Numbered from the stretch's first letter, positions 47,519-60,175 are shown. The stretch is 64,000 nucleotides of DNA from Lineus longissimus (GCF_910592395.1 NC_088314.1:7130001-7194000); one strand, 5' to 3'. Translations and numbers: made by a program. Notes: generated from the letters alone by a model not told the origin.

Positions 47519-50500
47519 CTAGGTCGGTTTGGGGACTGCCTTCTCGCTCGGCGTTGTTCGCCGTCTTTTGAATAATACACTGTCAAAAACAGCCGCCTTG
47601 GTGTAACTTACAACTGTGACATGGCTCGTATTCATCGCTTCGATGCCAGCATATCCCTTCTCCTTTGCCATTTGGATGGTCTTTCGTTCCATCAGCTCCA
47701 TGATCTCGAGGTTATCTTCCGGGTGTGACCTGCTGTCGGCCGTCATCATGACACTAGTCAGCCATTCTCCCTCCTCCATGTGACCTTCAAGGAAGACCTT
47801 AAAAAAAGGAGCCACGTACTCGGAAATCTAACAGTCTCATCAGGCACTTTTTGTCGTAGAATATATAAGGCACGAGTCTTTCTGGAATACGAAGTGTTTA
47901 TAGTGCCGGTGTGAAAGTTTGAAATGTCCAAGGATAGAATGTCCAGGGAACATATTTCTATTTTGCGGTTTAATCTCAAAGTTATTGACCGCTGTGTCCT
48001 CTATAGAACCATATACATGTACAATAATCCGTCCGAATACAATAGGGCCGGACAATTTGCTTTTTCCAGGGGGACATTTTCTACTTCTACACCGGTCTAT
48101 TTACACGAGAGGTCATGGTTAATAAAACCCTCCCAGCGTCGAAAGTTGAGTAATGCTTCGTGAAACTCTGGAATTTTGAGAGCTTTGAGCTGCAGTGACC
48201 TTCTTGAGAAAATCACTTCACAGGGGTGTCCATTTATCAGGCACTGCTTTGCAATATATCAAACACAGTTATAGTCGTTTCACCGTACCGCTCTAAGTGG
48301 TCTTTGATCAAGCCATTGACTTACAAAGCTGAACCTCTATATTACTTACCTCTCCAGCCATCAAAGCATCTCCAAGCAGACTCAGACGCTCGCCGGCAAA
48401 GATTTCCTCGGTGGAAGGCATATCCTTTACATTTGCAGCCGAACTCACTCCAACAAGCTCCCCTGCTTTAGTGTACACCGCCATCGAGATTCCTGACTTC
48501 TCACACGGCGGAAAACCCCTCTGAATGGCAAGCATAATCTCTGCGTAATTTACCCCCGCGGAAATGTCGAGCACCTCCTTATCAGCGAATGTCAGAGCTA
48601 ACAAATGTTGAGCTGCTTTCTTATCAGTGAAGCCTGGTCCAATAGGGATGATGTCGTATTTCCTCTCCAGAACTTCAAGTGGATCGTCCAGTTTTAGTGT
48701 GGAACAACGTGCAAGGCGCACTAACTCATCCACTGACTGAGCAGACAGGATATCCCCTATTTCAATCTTTAGACCAGCGTCGGACAGTTTCGCTAGTGTT
48801 TGAATAGCGTTGACAGAGTTACCGCCAATGTCGAAGAAATTCTGACCAGGGTCAACATGGGATGGGTGCAGACCTAACTCCTTTGCTATGATGCTTATAA
48901 CTTTTCCTGTCACCTCGTCTGCAAATACGACAGAGCCTGATGCTTGTAAGGAATCCTCGTACATCACCTTCAGTGCTTGTCTGTCAATCTTTCCCGTTGC
49001 TGGCAGCAGCGGGATCTCATCCAACGGAAGGAACTTCGGTACCATATAAGGCGGGAGAGAATCCTTACAGACTTTCTCGAGCTCCGATTTCATATCTTTA
49101 GCCACCTTGGTTGTATAGAACGCCACGATTGTTGGGTCTCCGTCCTTGTTCATATGAACGAGTACGACCACCTGCTCTGTGGAATCATGATCCCGAAGTA
49201 CCTGGGCTATTTCAGAAGTGTCGACCCTTTGCCCTCTAATTTTCACCTGGGAATCCTTCCGCCCCTCGTAGTAAATTCTCCCATCTATTATACGCGCAAA
49301 ATCCCCGGTCTTCAACAAATATTTATCCTTGTTCACACCCAAAGTATTCGTGAGGAAATTTGTCATATGGTTTGTATCAATGAATCCATCAGCAATATTC
49401 AGACCACTGACTACCAACTCCCCCGTTTCACCAAGCGCAACTGGCCTCAAGTCTTCATCAACAAGATACGCAGTGCAGTTGTCCACCATTTTCCCGATTG
49501 ACAAGTTGTCCTTAAAGGTCATGCGGTCTACATCAGCAGCACTGCGGAAGACTTCGAATGTGACGTCACCAGTTGTCTCAGTACTGCCATAGTAATTGGC
49601 AAGTACGTGGCCATCTTTGAAAAAGTTGAAGAAGTTCTTGGCTAGCGTGATGGGCAGAGTTTCTCCGCTGCATACCACGTAAGTGAGCTTTGACAATTTT
49701 GAGTAGTCCTTTTTCATATTGAGGTATACCAGCATGTTACGGAGGAGAGATGGAACGAGCACCAACCTTGACACGCAGTACTTTTCCAAAGTTTCGATGA
49801 AGATCTGCGGATTTTGGGCGACAGATTTAGGCACGATTACAATTGGAACTCCTCTGAGTAGCGGACCCCAAACCTCGGTTACCGAGTCAACAAACAGCAT
49901 GGACGTCTTTGCTATCCCAAAGTCCTCATTTGTGTAGGGGAACACACGCCACTGCCATCGTAGCCTGTTCAATATGTTCCCGTGGGTCAAGCGAACGCCT
50001 TTAGGAACGCCGGTGCTGCCTGAGGTGTAAAGTACAATGGCCAGACGAGTGTTCATGTCATTTGTGACCAGATGATCAGTTACTGCCAAGCTACCTCCTG
50101 TCATCCCCTTGATGTCTGCTGAAATTTTTTCAAATATAAAGGCTCTAATGCGCTCAGCTTGTACGTCGGTTTTGTTGACATTTGGGAATAACTCCTCTGA
50201 GCAGATGATGCATAGTGGTTTTGCCTCGCGAATGATGTATTTGATTCTTCCAGTTGGTAGGACAGCTTCCAACGGCAGGTAGGCCAAGCCTAATTTCAGG
50301 AGAGCAAGGATAGCTATGACGCGGTCAGCACTTGGGGACATCAAGATGCATACGATATTATCTTTCCGCGGTAGCTCGTTGAGGGAATAGTCCTTGAAGG
50401 TCTCCAGTAGTCGGCGCGACACCATGTTTGCTTTTGAGTTCAACTCGCCGACCGTAAGCTTTGTGTCGCCACAGACGACGATTGTTTTGTCTGGGTTGTT

Positions 50501-51189
50501 GGCGGCCAACTTTTCAAAAAGTGTGTGGATGCCTTCATCTTCCGCCTGTGGAATAGTCTGGCCTGCGAGAATACTGCCCTGAAATGGAAGGATGGGTCTT
50601 TAAAGGGGGACTATAGGCAGGAGAAGGGGGTTGAATTGGCCATATTGGATGACTAATATGCAAAAAAACGGCGCTGGATCAGATTTGATTCAGCACTACG
50701 ACATTTTGTCCTGATGATAATAGATATAATTAGCAGCCGCCCAACTGACGGTGACTACAACTCCCGAGGTGATTCCCTTTTTGCCATCTACACCATCAAC
50801 TGCGCGGGGTTTTTCCAGAAGTTCAAACACAGATAGTCCCGCATTACTCGTGAGCGCTCTCCCACTACAAATTTATCTTTTCTCATCCTAGAGTCAGGAC
50901 ATTTCCTTTTTGTTTCAGAACCTATAGGATCTCTGCGAAACGCCTTTGTCTTTTGAAGGCTGGAACGCTCTGTAGAATTTTTGTTGGGTGCAGTTTTCGC
51001 CTCTTTTGAAAGCTGGTGCATAAATTCATGTATATGTACATCAACTCGGACTGAGAGTAGTTACGCTGCTAACCGGTCGAACTAAACATTCGCAACTACA
51101 AGCAAACAACCATGCTGAAGACACGGCGCTAAAGTATCACATAGGCTAGAATGCAATGTACTTTCACAACGTGAACTTACCTCTGCCAT
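47519..51189 (-). CDS. ebony-like: Ebony-like beta-alanyl amine synthetase (single-module NRPS)
   Basis: Three coding exons give an 848-aa protein: 51181-51189 (MAE only), 48350-50578 and 47519-47827. All junctions are GT-AG in phase 0. Order: adenylation domain with A3 YTSGSTGVPKG (187-197), Asp234 in FVDSVTEVWG at the amino-group site, A5 YYGSTETT, A7 TGD, A8 GRKDSQVKIRGQRVD and A10 Lys533 in LPATGKIDR; carrier domain with FFDIGGNSV, phosphopantetheine Ser591; then about 250 residues with no condensation or thioesterase motifs. This is the architecture of Drosophila Ebony (879 aa), which activates beta-alanine and couples it to dopamine, histamine and other amines using a C-terminal acetyltransferase-like domain. 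By homology the protein acts in the cytosol in amine inactivation or pigment or cuticle chemistry. Beta-alanine specificity is inferred from family resemblance; the amine partner is unknown. P2X lies 1.8 kb upstream in the same orientation. Confidence 0.93.
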
Positions 51190-52961
51190 AGTGTTGAATA
51201 AGTTTTCTCCGTGTGTACCGCTTATCACCGTGCGTTTTATTCCTGTGAGAGTGCAGGTCAGACGGCCATGACCCTATTATCTAACATGAGAGTTGAATGA
51301 AAGAGTGGTTTAAGTACATTTTGTCAAGGACATTGTATAGGACAATTGGCAATCGGGCATGATGCTTTGTCATTAAGTATCTTGAAAGACAATTTCGCAC
51401 TCAGCTATCGAAACGAGGTTAACTATTATTCTTCAATCGCACGCTAGTTCGCATAGTTCAGCCTACATGGTTTGGCCCCTGGCAGTTTTTAAAATTACTA
51501 TAACGAAGTCCTCAGAGGGAATATCATTTGCTTGAGAGCAGGTCTTCAATGAAACCGATTTTCTGGTCATGAGTAACAAAAATATTGAGTTGAGAGTTGG
51601 GCGTCTACTTGGACATCTATTGGCTCAATAAACGCGATTTGGGGATTTTAAAGTGAGTAGGAGGACACCAGAGCAATTTGGAGGAAAGCTACGCTGTCAA
51701 AGAGAGTCGCAGTCGCAATTGCATGCAGTTGAAACCCACCACATTTGAAATCCCAAAGGTCACTAGAATTCAACGGGCATACACACATTTCGCTATGTTT
51801 GCAGAAATCAGAGACGAATCATGCTGAGATGTTTAATATCAGCGTGTTTTATTGGGAACATATCATACAATTGCGTTGTATATACTCTAAAAAACCGACC
51901 GATAATTGACCCGAATGATGACTTTGAATAATGAACATTAGGAGATAGGACAATTAAGACTATTTCACCGGTTCCGAATTGGGTTACAATGGCTTTCAGT
52001 GTGGAATTAAGCTGCCGATCGATCTAGGCTTGATCCATAGAAAAATGTCCTCGGTGATTTAGGAAAACTTCTGACAGCAGATATACACCAGCGTCACAAT
52101 CTCTCCGAATGAGGAGAAGTTTCTGAGATCAGCTAACGTGAACGATTTTTACGTCCTTCTACATAACATCCATGTATGCTCTATTCGGTTACATCCTTTT
52201 CGATTTTTTATGCTATCTTAACATCCTGACTGAATACCTTCCCTAATAGCCTATAGTCCAATATTCTCACTATAAACCCTCGTCCATGTCAAAGCTATGT
52301 CTGTCTGTGACAAGTCGTTTGAAATTTTGGAGGTAACATTGGATTTTGTCCTAAAAGGACGACAAGACATGCGGCATATTCAAAATTGTTCAAATAAGCA
52401 TGAATGAATACCACTTGTATACAATCATGCTACTGGCATTCCACACATTGTCATGTGTACAGTTCCTTGAGTCGAAATCACATTAATCTGAAAAAGATAG
52501 TTCAAACTTTGATGCACAATTGATTTTGACTGGCAACAAGGATAGATCATTAAATGGATGTGATGGTTCTGAAACACTCTTTCCGCGTGCAGATGATGTA
52601 ACGTTCATACATTATCCAAAATGAAGAAAAAGCTGAGGTGGTTCGGCCATGTCAATACTAGCAAATACCATCGGAGGGTAGCCGCCGACGCGGCCGTCCA
52701 AAGAGAATTTGGATGGGTGACGTGACGCACTGAACTGGAAGGAAGACCAGTGACCTGATCGCCGAGGACAGAACCGCGTGATGTCGCATCGCTAACAGCT
52801 AAGGGTCGCTGCGGGACATGAGTGATGATGTTGAAAATGAAGCAGCGATCGACTATGAGGATTGCGTTGCTTTCTTCAGAAATGCAATTCAAATATCAAA
52901 TGTTAGATATTTTTTCGGATCGGTCACTTACTGAGATGAAAACATCTTAAAATGAGATTTG
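51190..52961. other. Gap between Ebony-like and P2X genes
   Basis: This holds the Ebony-like promoter and 5' untranslated region (minus strand), the 3' flank of P2X and a LINE fragment (listed separately). No TATA box or other core element is clear. Confidence 0.4.
52617..52830 (+). mobile_element. Degraded non-LTR retrotransposon (LINE) C-terminal fragment
   Basis: The + strand encodes, in shifting frames, the hallmark end of a LINE ORF: KKLRWFGHV, then RGRPKRIWMGDVT one frame over, then TSDLIAEDRTA, a stop, and CRIANS. This corresponds to the post-reverse-transcriptase tail typical of several animal LINE clades (LRWFGHV, GRP+RW, DR..WR). Frameshifts and in-frame stops show it is dead. It lies in the 3' flank of the P2X gene in the opposite orientation. 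Confidence 0.75.
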
Positions 52962-55900
52962 TTACAAACCTTTGAGTGCATCGTAGTGGGTTATTTCGTC
53001 GTCATCCTTCAAGCTAGCCTACAATGAAAACAATATTCTTTGTGACCCAAATATGAAATAAGACGAAATACAAAATATTAGACAACTGATATATAAATGG
53101 CTGCTTTCGGCCTTAAACCATAATCCTGGAGGTTATTTTTATAGAATCAACCTTTTTAATCAGATTCACGGATATATTTCCTTTGCTCCGAGTATTAAGA
53201 ATTCATGTATTACATGTATAACAACATCACTTCAATTTCCAAAACAATCGGACAATGTTCAGCATGATAACATTCAGGATGAGATACTAACCATCGCATC
53301 GTGACGTTTACGAAAGTTAAAACATACCGTCAACGCCTCTTCCTCCTCCACTGGCAAAAATTTCTTTTGTTGGTAATGTTTTCTCTCTTTGAGAATGTGC
53401 AGGACGATAAACTCGGATATAACAGATGCCTGCAAGAGAGATTGGGTTGAAGGAACAATGCCGAACTGGAGAGTTCGGTTGTCCACAGGGCGGGGCTATA
53501 TAAAATGTAGGCTAAAACCAACATATTTACTAAGAATCTCACAAGAAATTTGCACTACCCTCAGATACATGACTGTACATTTCTTTACGTCCGTCGAAAC
53601 TGAATAAGAATAGTGGGACAGAACACAGGCATGACTGGACGAAGACTGTCTCCTTGACCTTCGAATTGTGAGTCAGTGCATGATCAGTCCTTTTTATGTT
53701 ACTTACGATAGCTAGAAGCCCGATGCCGCTACCCAGATTCAGGAGAAGTTCGACGATATCAAATTTTCCGCCTTGTCCTTCAACCAGAATAACAAAGCGG
53801 ATGCCATAGGCTTTGACGAGAGTTCTCTTCTTCACGCCCCCGTCGCTGTAGTAATCCCCATATCTGCAAGCACAGGCACGAACGGATAACAAAAAAGAAG
53901 CGTTACATTGACGTCGTGTAATAACATTAGAGTCGTATTGTTATATTGAAGTCTTGTTTCAGTAAGTTTTGCCACATTGAAGTCCTTTTATATTGAAGTG
54001 TTCTGAAATAATGTTAAATTGAAGTCGTGTGGCATTAAAGTCGTGTTACATTGAAGTCGTGTAGCATTAAAGTCGTGTTACATTGAAGTCGTGTAGCATT
54101 AAAGTCGTGTAGCATTAAAGTCGTGTAACATTGAAGTCGTGTAACATTGAAGTCGTGTAGCATTAAAGTCGTGTTACATTGAAGTCGTGTTACATAGAAG
54201 TCGTGTAACATTGAAGTCTTCTTACATTAAAGTCGTGTTACATAAAAGTTGTGTAACATCCTTCTTACATTGAAGTATTGTTACATTGAAGTCTTCTTGC
54301 CTTGAAGTTGTGTCACATTGAAGTCTGAACCCCGTACTGAACTTACCTAAAGTTCCATCCTTTACCAAGAAGAGAATGCTTGTTGTCCAACCGCATGAAC
54401 TGGTAATGAGGTTTGCAGGCATTTTCTCCGTAGTCGAGGTCACACTCCCAGAATATCCGTATACCGATCGTGCCACCCTGTGAGAAACAATAGTCGATGA
54501 TCATAACTGAAACTGATTTTGATGGCAGGAAGATTGAAAAGATAGATTTTCAAAAGCACGTTGCATTTTTGAGGCTTGATCAATAAAAACCAAATATTGA
54601 GCTTTGCCTTTTTTAAATCAACTTTCGAAACTCATGGTCCACGGAGTTCTTACCTTTATGCCCATAACTGTAATATTTGACCCCGCTAATTCGACTATCT
54701 TCCCTAGTCGAAATATGGGGCAGTATCTATCTGTCTTCGGATCGTATTGGCAGCTCCGAAGATACTTTTTATCTTTTGTTAGGATATTTCGGCTGTTAAA
54801 ATGAAAAAAAATGACGGATGGTTTATAAAAACCTGTGATTTTGCAATCCATATGCATTGGACATGTATCCCGTATTTCTATGACCGCACTTCAGCGCCTT
54901 ATAACTATGTTTAAGACCTTTGCGCTCGTATAGTTCCACCAGTTAACCGGAACCTCTAAGACTACTGGAGTCATCATGCCAACCTGAATAGGCTCATCCT
55001 TACTTTGGATCATTCGCTTAGTTTGGCTCGAGACGCAGCTACAACAAACAGTTCATCAAACGACACATCTGCTTACCGTTTAACATTGTATTTTGGGAAC
55101 ATTATGTTGTTTTTTATCAAGACGGTGAAGTTGGTGGCATCTATCAGCGGCAATTTGTACCTGAAAAGAAATCAATTTGTGAGTGTCAGGAGAAGAGTCA
55201 CTGTGCTTTGATTATCATATTATTGCTGTTTAAAAGAGTTCTGGTATCATATCAAATCATAGAAGTTTCCTAGATGGATACCTGTTCTGATAAGCTTCGA
55301 ATAGACATGAGAGGATGGTGACCGAGAGGATAGCTGCAAAAATCAAATTGATCAACAATGACACGACACATGTTTATCTTGTTATTCATATCATAATCAA
55401 TGAATCTAAATGCATATACATATACTACTACCTGCTGTGTATTTTGCAATGACAACGAAAACTAATGCAATATGTCAGACAACAGGTTGATATATACCAG
55501 TTGATCAGTATGAAACGACAAATACATCGTCCTCCAAATACATGCATGCGTATACTGTACTATAAGAATAATGAGGGGACTGAAAAAGTCATCAATATTG
55601 AAACCGCCCCGACCGCGACATTTACGAGGAGATACTGACCATCGGACCACAGTCGAATCGAATTGATTGACCATTGAAATTAAACTTACAGTCTTGGTGG
55701 CAACACGTCGTTTTCCACAGGACACCAGGCATATATCTCACATACTTTTCTGATAGGCTTCAGAGTTGACATCACACATTTGCCGGTACGGACGCCTGGC
55801 GAAGTAAGAAGTGCTTGATGAGCGACCGATTCCCGTCGTGATCCATCAAGTGACGTAACATGACGGGAGTGCACAAAATGCCATCATTTTTCTCATAACA

Positions 55901-58128
55901 AATATAGTTGTCTTGAGAAGATCTTTCCGTTGTTTCTGAATACCTTAGATATAGATAAGCGGTGGCGTTAAAGAGACAGTTGCTACAGATGATTAGAAAA
56001 AACATCCCGAGAAAACAGTTAGCTGAAAGACACCTGATATAGTGACCAACGATGACCAAGATTTATATGGTTGCAAAAAGAATAAATTTGGAATACAATT
56101 TACCATGACCATACAAAACCGGGCTTTCTGGCCCGCAGTCGTCGTCCGTCTTGCACCATGAATCACGAACATCTGGAGCCTACCAAGAACAGAAACAAAA
56201 AATTCAAAAGTGAAAGCTGGTGTTTACAAATGAGTAACCATCTTACCATGACCATGAATTGCACCATGAATGAGTCATGATTGGAGACTGATGTTAAAAA
56301 AATAGGCAAAAACATATTTTTTGTCTTTATTATCACTTTATTCTATGATGTAATATTTAGTCTTTAGTCAATGAATAATCAATGACTGTAATATTTTAAC
56401 CATAGCCACGATACGGTAGCTTATCATCTCCACGTTTTACTCAATGAAATCCATCTATCATGACCTTACCTCTGGGCACTTTCCCTGAGTCTGATTATCA
56501 GTAATAATAGCATTGGTAGTAACGAAAAATGAATTACTTTCCTGAAAAATAGAATACAAAATTAAACATAGAGAAAGATCGTTCGTGTAGTAGCTTCTTC
56601 AGGTGCCTGAGATGGGTATCCTGAAACCTTTCCGGTAACAGACCCGGGGTGCAGCTAACGATTACTTTATTGACGAAGGCTATACCATGTAAACATGTCA
56701 ACAATAATTGAATAATAATTTACTCCTGCTACTGAAGATGTAATCAAAAACCGACGTTATTTTACTTTGAGACATATGACGAGCTACATGTAACTGTCCG
56801 TTTTCTAGAGGGTCCTCTTAGTACCATTCATTAGTTTTCTAATGATCAGTTTTATAATGATCACAACGAAGCAAAAATTGCCACAAGTTCAATTGCTCTA
56901 AAAATACCAGATTATTGGCATGTCGACAACAACCATATGGGCACAATCCACCTACTACAGGAGATATGTATTCCATGGGCATTTTCCCATATCCGTATGG
57001 GTGCAATACATGCACTCACCTGTGGTGGAACAACATAATCAACATTGTCCCATATTCTGGCACCGATATCGGGGATATCCGTCGCGTTGGTAAAAGCCAC
57101 GCCTTTTATTTTCGCTGTTGCTGAACTTATCAGGTTGCCGGTGCTTTGATATCCCTGGCGGTAGATAATTGAGTAACTGAAATGTAGATCCAAATTGGCT
57201 CGTCAGTATAGTCCAAAGGTTCTGTTTTCAGCAAGGTTGCTCTGACCCATGATGATTTGTGATTTTTTTTACACTTGTCAGAAAGAACTTCAAATAAAAA
57301 TACTATATCTGTCATTGATGATTTAAGAAACATTTTGTAGCAACAGAAAAGAAGATTTTCTATCTTCAAATATCATGAGTCCCTATAACTGGGTCCGAAA
57401 TCCTTTTAAATATTGATAGTAAAATTACTTCAATTGTCCTTATTTAAACATTGTTGATTATCTCACTTTAGCACAGCGGTGTGATGATTTTGAACGTATG
57501 CAAAACATATAACTTTAGAAATGCCAGGCTCATCACATATGCAAGTGCAATGTATTGCAATGTATTGCAATATATTTCAGAAATGCTCATTGCTCATGAT
57601 AATTATCTCCAACACATATCTTTGTGACGCCGATGTTCAATTCAATCATACACATAACATATCTATCCCATATTTGGAATTTTGCCGAAAGATGCATGGC
57701 CACTTCATGCAGGTAACACTGTTACAGGTAGTGTTACAGGTTATACTTTTTCACAGATTCCCTGCATGATGCCTAGTTGCATTTAAAGCGTTCTTTGCTT
57801 CTATGACCCTGCAATACTTGCTCGTGAACTTGGCCTCTCCTTTTGACTACGGTGAACTCAAAATACATGTATATATTTTTAAAGACAATGGCGACGACAG
57901 CAGGTAATTTGGCGCGGCCTATTCCTCCTTCAAGTGCATTGAAATATTCCGATGAAAGATATAATCAAAAACTTACCCTATCACATACAACGCAATTGTT
58001 GCTTGAAATATAAAATTTGATATCCCGACTTTCTTACTCTTGATTGTCACCATCATGGGCGTGTCATATTCGAAGAGGAAATCTTCGATCGTGCCCTTGA
58101 ACCACCTACAGCATCGTCCACAAGCCAT
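52962..58128 (-). CDS. P2RX-like: P2X purinoceptor (ATP-gated cation channel)
   Basis: Eleven coding exons, all GT-AG with matching phases, give 410 aa: 57977-58128, 57020-57176, 56470-56541, 56104-56179, 55690-55795, 55077-55160, 54654-54792, 54347-54477, 53707-53863, 53328-53429 and 52962-53018. The family is trimeric, with two membrane segments and a large disulfide-rich ectodomain. Visible features are TM1 near 35-51, Lys73 and Lys75 of AKIKG, NFT at 198-200, NFR at 304-306 and Lys323 in TLVKAYG (the ATP site). There are ten ectodomain Cys, including WCKTDDDC, AWCPVE and YCPIFRLGK. TM2 contains NLGSG, and a Y-x3-K trafficking motif lies at 377-381. The short tail ends HYDALKGL. Two oddities: the N-terminal T-P-[K/R] site reads TPM (23-25), and the usual TM2 Asp is Glu364. 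The start is the first Met of exon 1. Length is normal for the family. Confidence 0.96.
53902..54326. repeat. 16-bp minisatellite in a P2X intron
   Basis: About 26 imperfect copies of a 16-bp unit, consensus CATTGAAGTCGTGTTA with a common CATTAAAGTC variant, fill most of the intron between P2X exons 8 and 9 (53864-54346). Copies in the centre (about 54020-54200) are nearly perfect and the edges are more diverged, as expected for a tract that expands from the middle. It ends about 20 bases from the exon 8 donor. Confidence 0.92.
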
Positions 58129-59135
58129 TTTTCAAAAGTTTGAATAGTGGCCCACAGATGGATGATCTAGAAAGTAAATACCCTGAAAACGGGATGGTGT
58201 TCATGGCATTTGTTCGTGCATGATTAGTTTTAAACGGCATAGTAAGGTAATATCGCCTTAACAACTGATTGTGATATCACCTTATACTGATGCTTATACG
58301 AGCGATGCCAATGGTTCATCCACTGCCAAACCTTCCTATCAACATCTTCAGTCAGAAACACTTACGCGTTGTCACAAGTGCATGCTGTTCCAGACATCAC
58401 TGTCGTATAACAGTGCAGATATCATAATCACTAGAAAGTATTAAGTAAGGGTCATACGCATTCATCCTTTGAATCAACAATTAAGTGTGATTCAATAAAA
58501 TGCTGTTAATTTTTAATAAACAATAATATATATACATGTTTCGATGATTTTCGATATGTCGAATTCTTCAACCATTTGACTGTGAACTATATTGTCATTG
58601 TGAGATTCAATGACCTGAATGTTTGGAATCACATTGAAGTTACTCCTCTTACCTGCTTAATCCTCAAATGGTGCTACTCCGGCCTATTACTTTATAGATA
58701 TCCCGCCCACCGAAAATCATCCAGAATCATGGGAAACTCAACCACATTCGATATTTGAATCAGAGCCCATTTGCACCTGTATCTCGTTGCATCAAATTAA
58801 ATGCACACGAAATACACACCGTAAGTCTAGTAGTATAGTAGTGTCACTGAATTTTAATGTTTTCACAATAGGCCTACGGAACCAGCTGTTGAGCATGTTG
58901 AAGTGCAGAATGAATGAATTTAAGCATGATCGATTCAGTATTAAAATATCATCATTTACAGTAGTTAGACAAGTGTTATTGATGTAAAACTGGTTTTCTC
59001 AATATAAGCTCATGCGTCTGCATACTTTCCATCATTTCTGTAAGAAAAGGCCTTCCACACTTGTGAACGATACGATGGGTACCACACACTATTATTTGCG
59101 CGATATATTTGTAACACCTTGTATCAGCTGACTGG
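58129..59135. other. 5' flank of P2X
   Basis: Upstream region of the P2X gene (minus strand), expected to contain its promoter and 5' untranslated sequence. No TATA box or other clear element was found and no other gene is supported. Confidence 0.4.
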
Positions 59136-60175
59136 GCTTGTGGTATTCGACTCGATGACTCGACGATGCGATGGCTCGATGACGCGATCGTTGCTATGGA
59201 TTTTGCTAAAATACGGAATCCCATGATCCTGGTCTCCGGGCTACCGCTGCAACAACAGTGGTTTTAGCTCGGCCTTTCCATACCCAGCTTCGGTATGTGG
59301 AAGGATGTGCCCCCCCCCCCCCGCCATGGCCACTGAAGATTGGTCCCCGCGATTGATTTTGATATTTAAAGGACTCGCGAAAGTTTCATAGCATGCAAAA
59401 TGACCGGAGATTTAATTGACAAACAAGCTTCTAGTGGCCAATGTCAGATGTCATGTGGTAGTCTGTCAACAATCGGAATTTCGCATATGTGCAGTTTTTT
59501 AGACTCAGTCACTCAGTCCCTCTTCCGTCCCTTGAAATTTGCCCCCCCCCCCCCAATACATCAGCCCCTATACATGCTTTCCGAAATTGGTGGCTTGCAT
59601 TGGAACTAACTTTTTCCCCCTTGTCCGTCATTAAAGGCATTCAAGTGTGTTGGTCAACCATGACTATCTCCTTTGTCCCTCCACCATAGGCCTAGTTTCC
59701 CCTTATGACATCACTATTTCGGACACTCAGCGCCCCATTTCTGGAAAGGTGTATAGGACATTTAATATTGCCGTGCTGAACGGATATCCAGAGCCAACCT
59801 TGTCTCCAGGAACTGGCGTGTCATTTTAACATTGGAATTTCTGCTCGTAAAGAACCTGGGTAGGAGGTTGATCTGAACCAGCCATATTTAGGTGTATTTA
59901 GCTGTATTGACGGTAAGATACCAGTGGCTTGCATAGCAACATGGAGCATGGTTTTATCAAAAATGCGAACTTGTAGGAAACGAAAAATGGTCGGATTAGA
60001 TACGGTGAAAACAGCTGGAAAGGGGTTGGTAATGATCGGTTCTTTTTTATTTTCCTCCACTTATGATTCTATGTATAAATTACAGTCCAAGCAGTGATAT
60101 TCTTTAAAAAGATTCCAACTTGATCGCGTCATCGAGTCATCGCGTCGTCGAGTCATCGAGTCGAATACCACAAGC
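59136..60175. mobile_element. 1-kb element with terminal inverted repeats, non-autonomous
   Basis: The sequence at 59136-59189 (GCTTGTGGTATTCGACTCG, then GATGACTCGACGATGCGATG and on) and the reverse complement of 60122-60175 agree at nearly every base over about 54 bp. The arms are themselves built from a degenerate GATGACTCGA/GATGACGCGA motif. The interior of about 930 bp carries two C-runs (near 59311 and 59543) and no transposase frame. The structure fits a non-autonomous DNA transposon or foldback element. Target-site duplications are not obvious. Confidence 0.6.
59311..59323. repeat. C homopolymer run
   Basis: A C-run within the inverted-repeat element; a second run lies at about 59542-59553 and is preceded by GAAATTTG. 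Both are likely places for length error in the assembly. Confidence 0.7.

Noticed and set aside
48977-49592. Long + strand open frames across the middle of the Ebony-like gene
   Set aside because: They are antisense shadows of a strongly conserved minus-strand exon.
53902-54326. Regular short repeats resembling a CRISPR array
   Set aside because: Units are contiguous 16-mers without unique spacers and lie inside an intron of an animal gene. It is a minisatellite.
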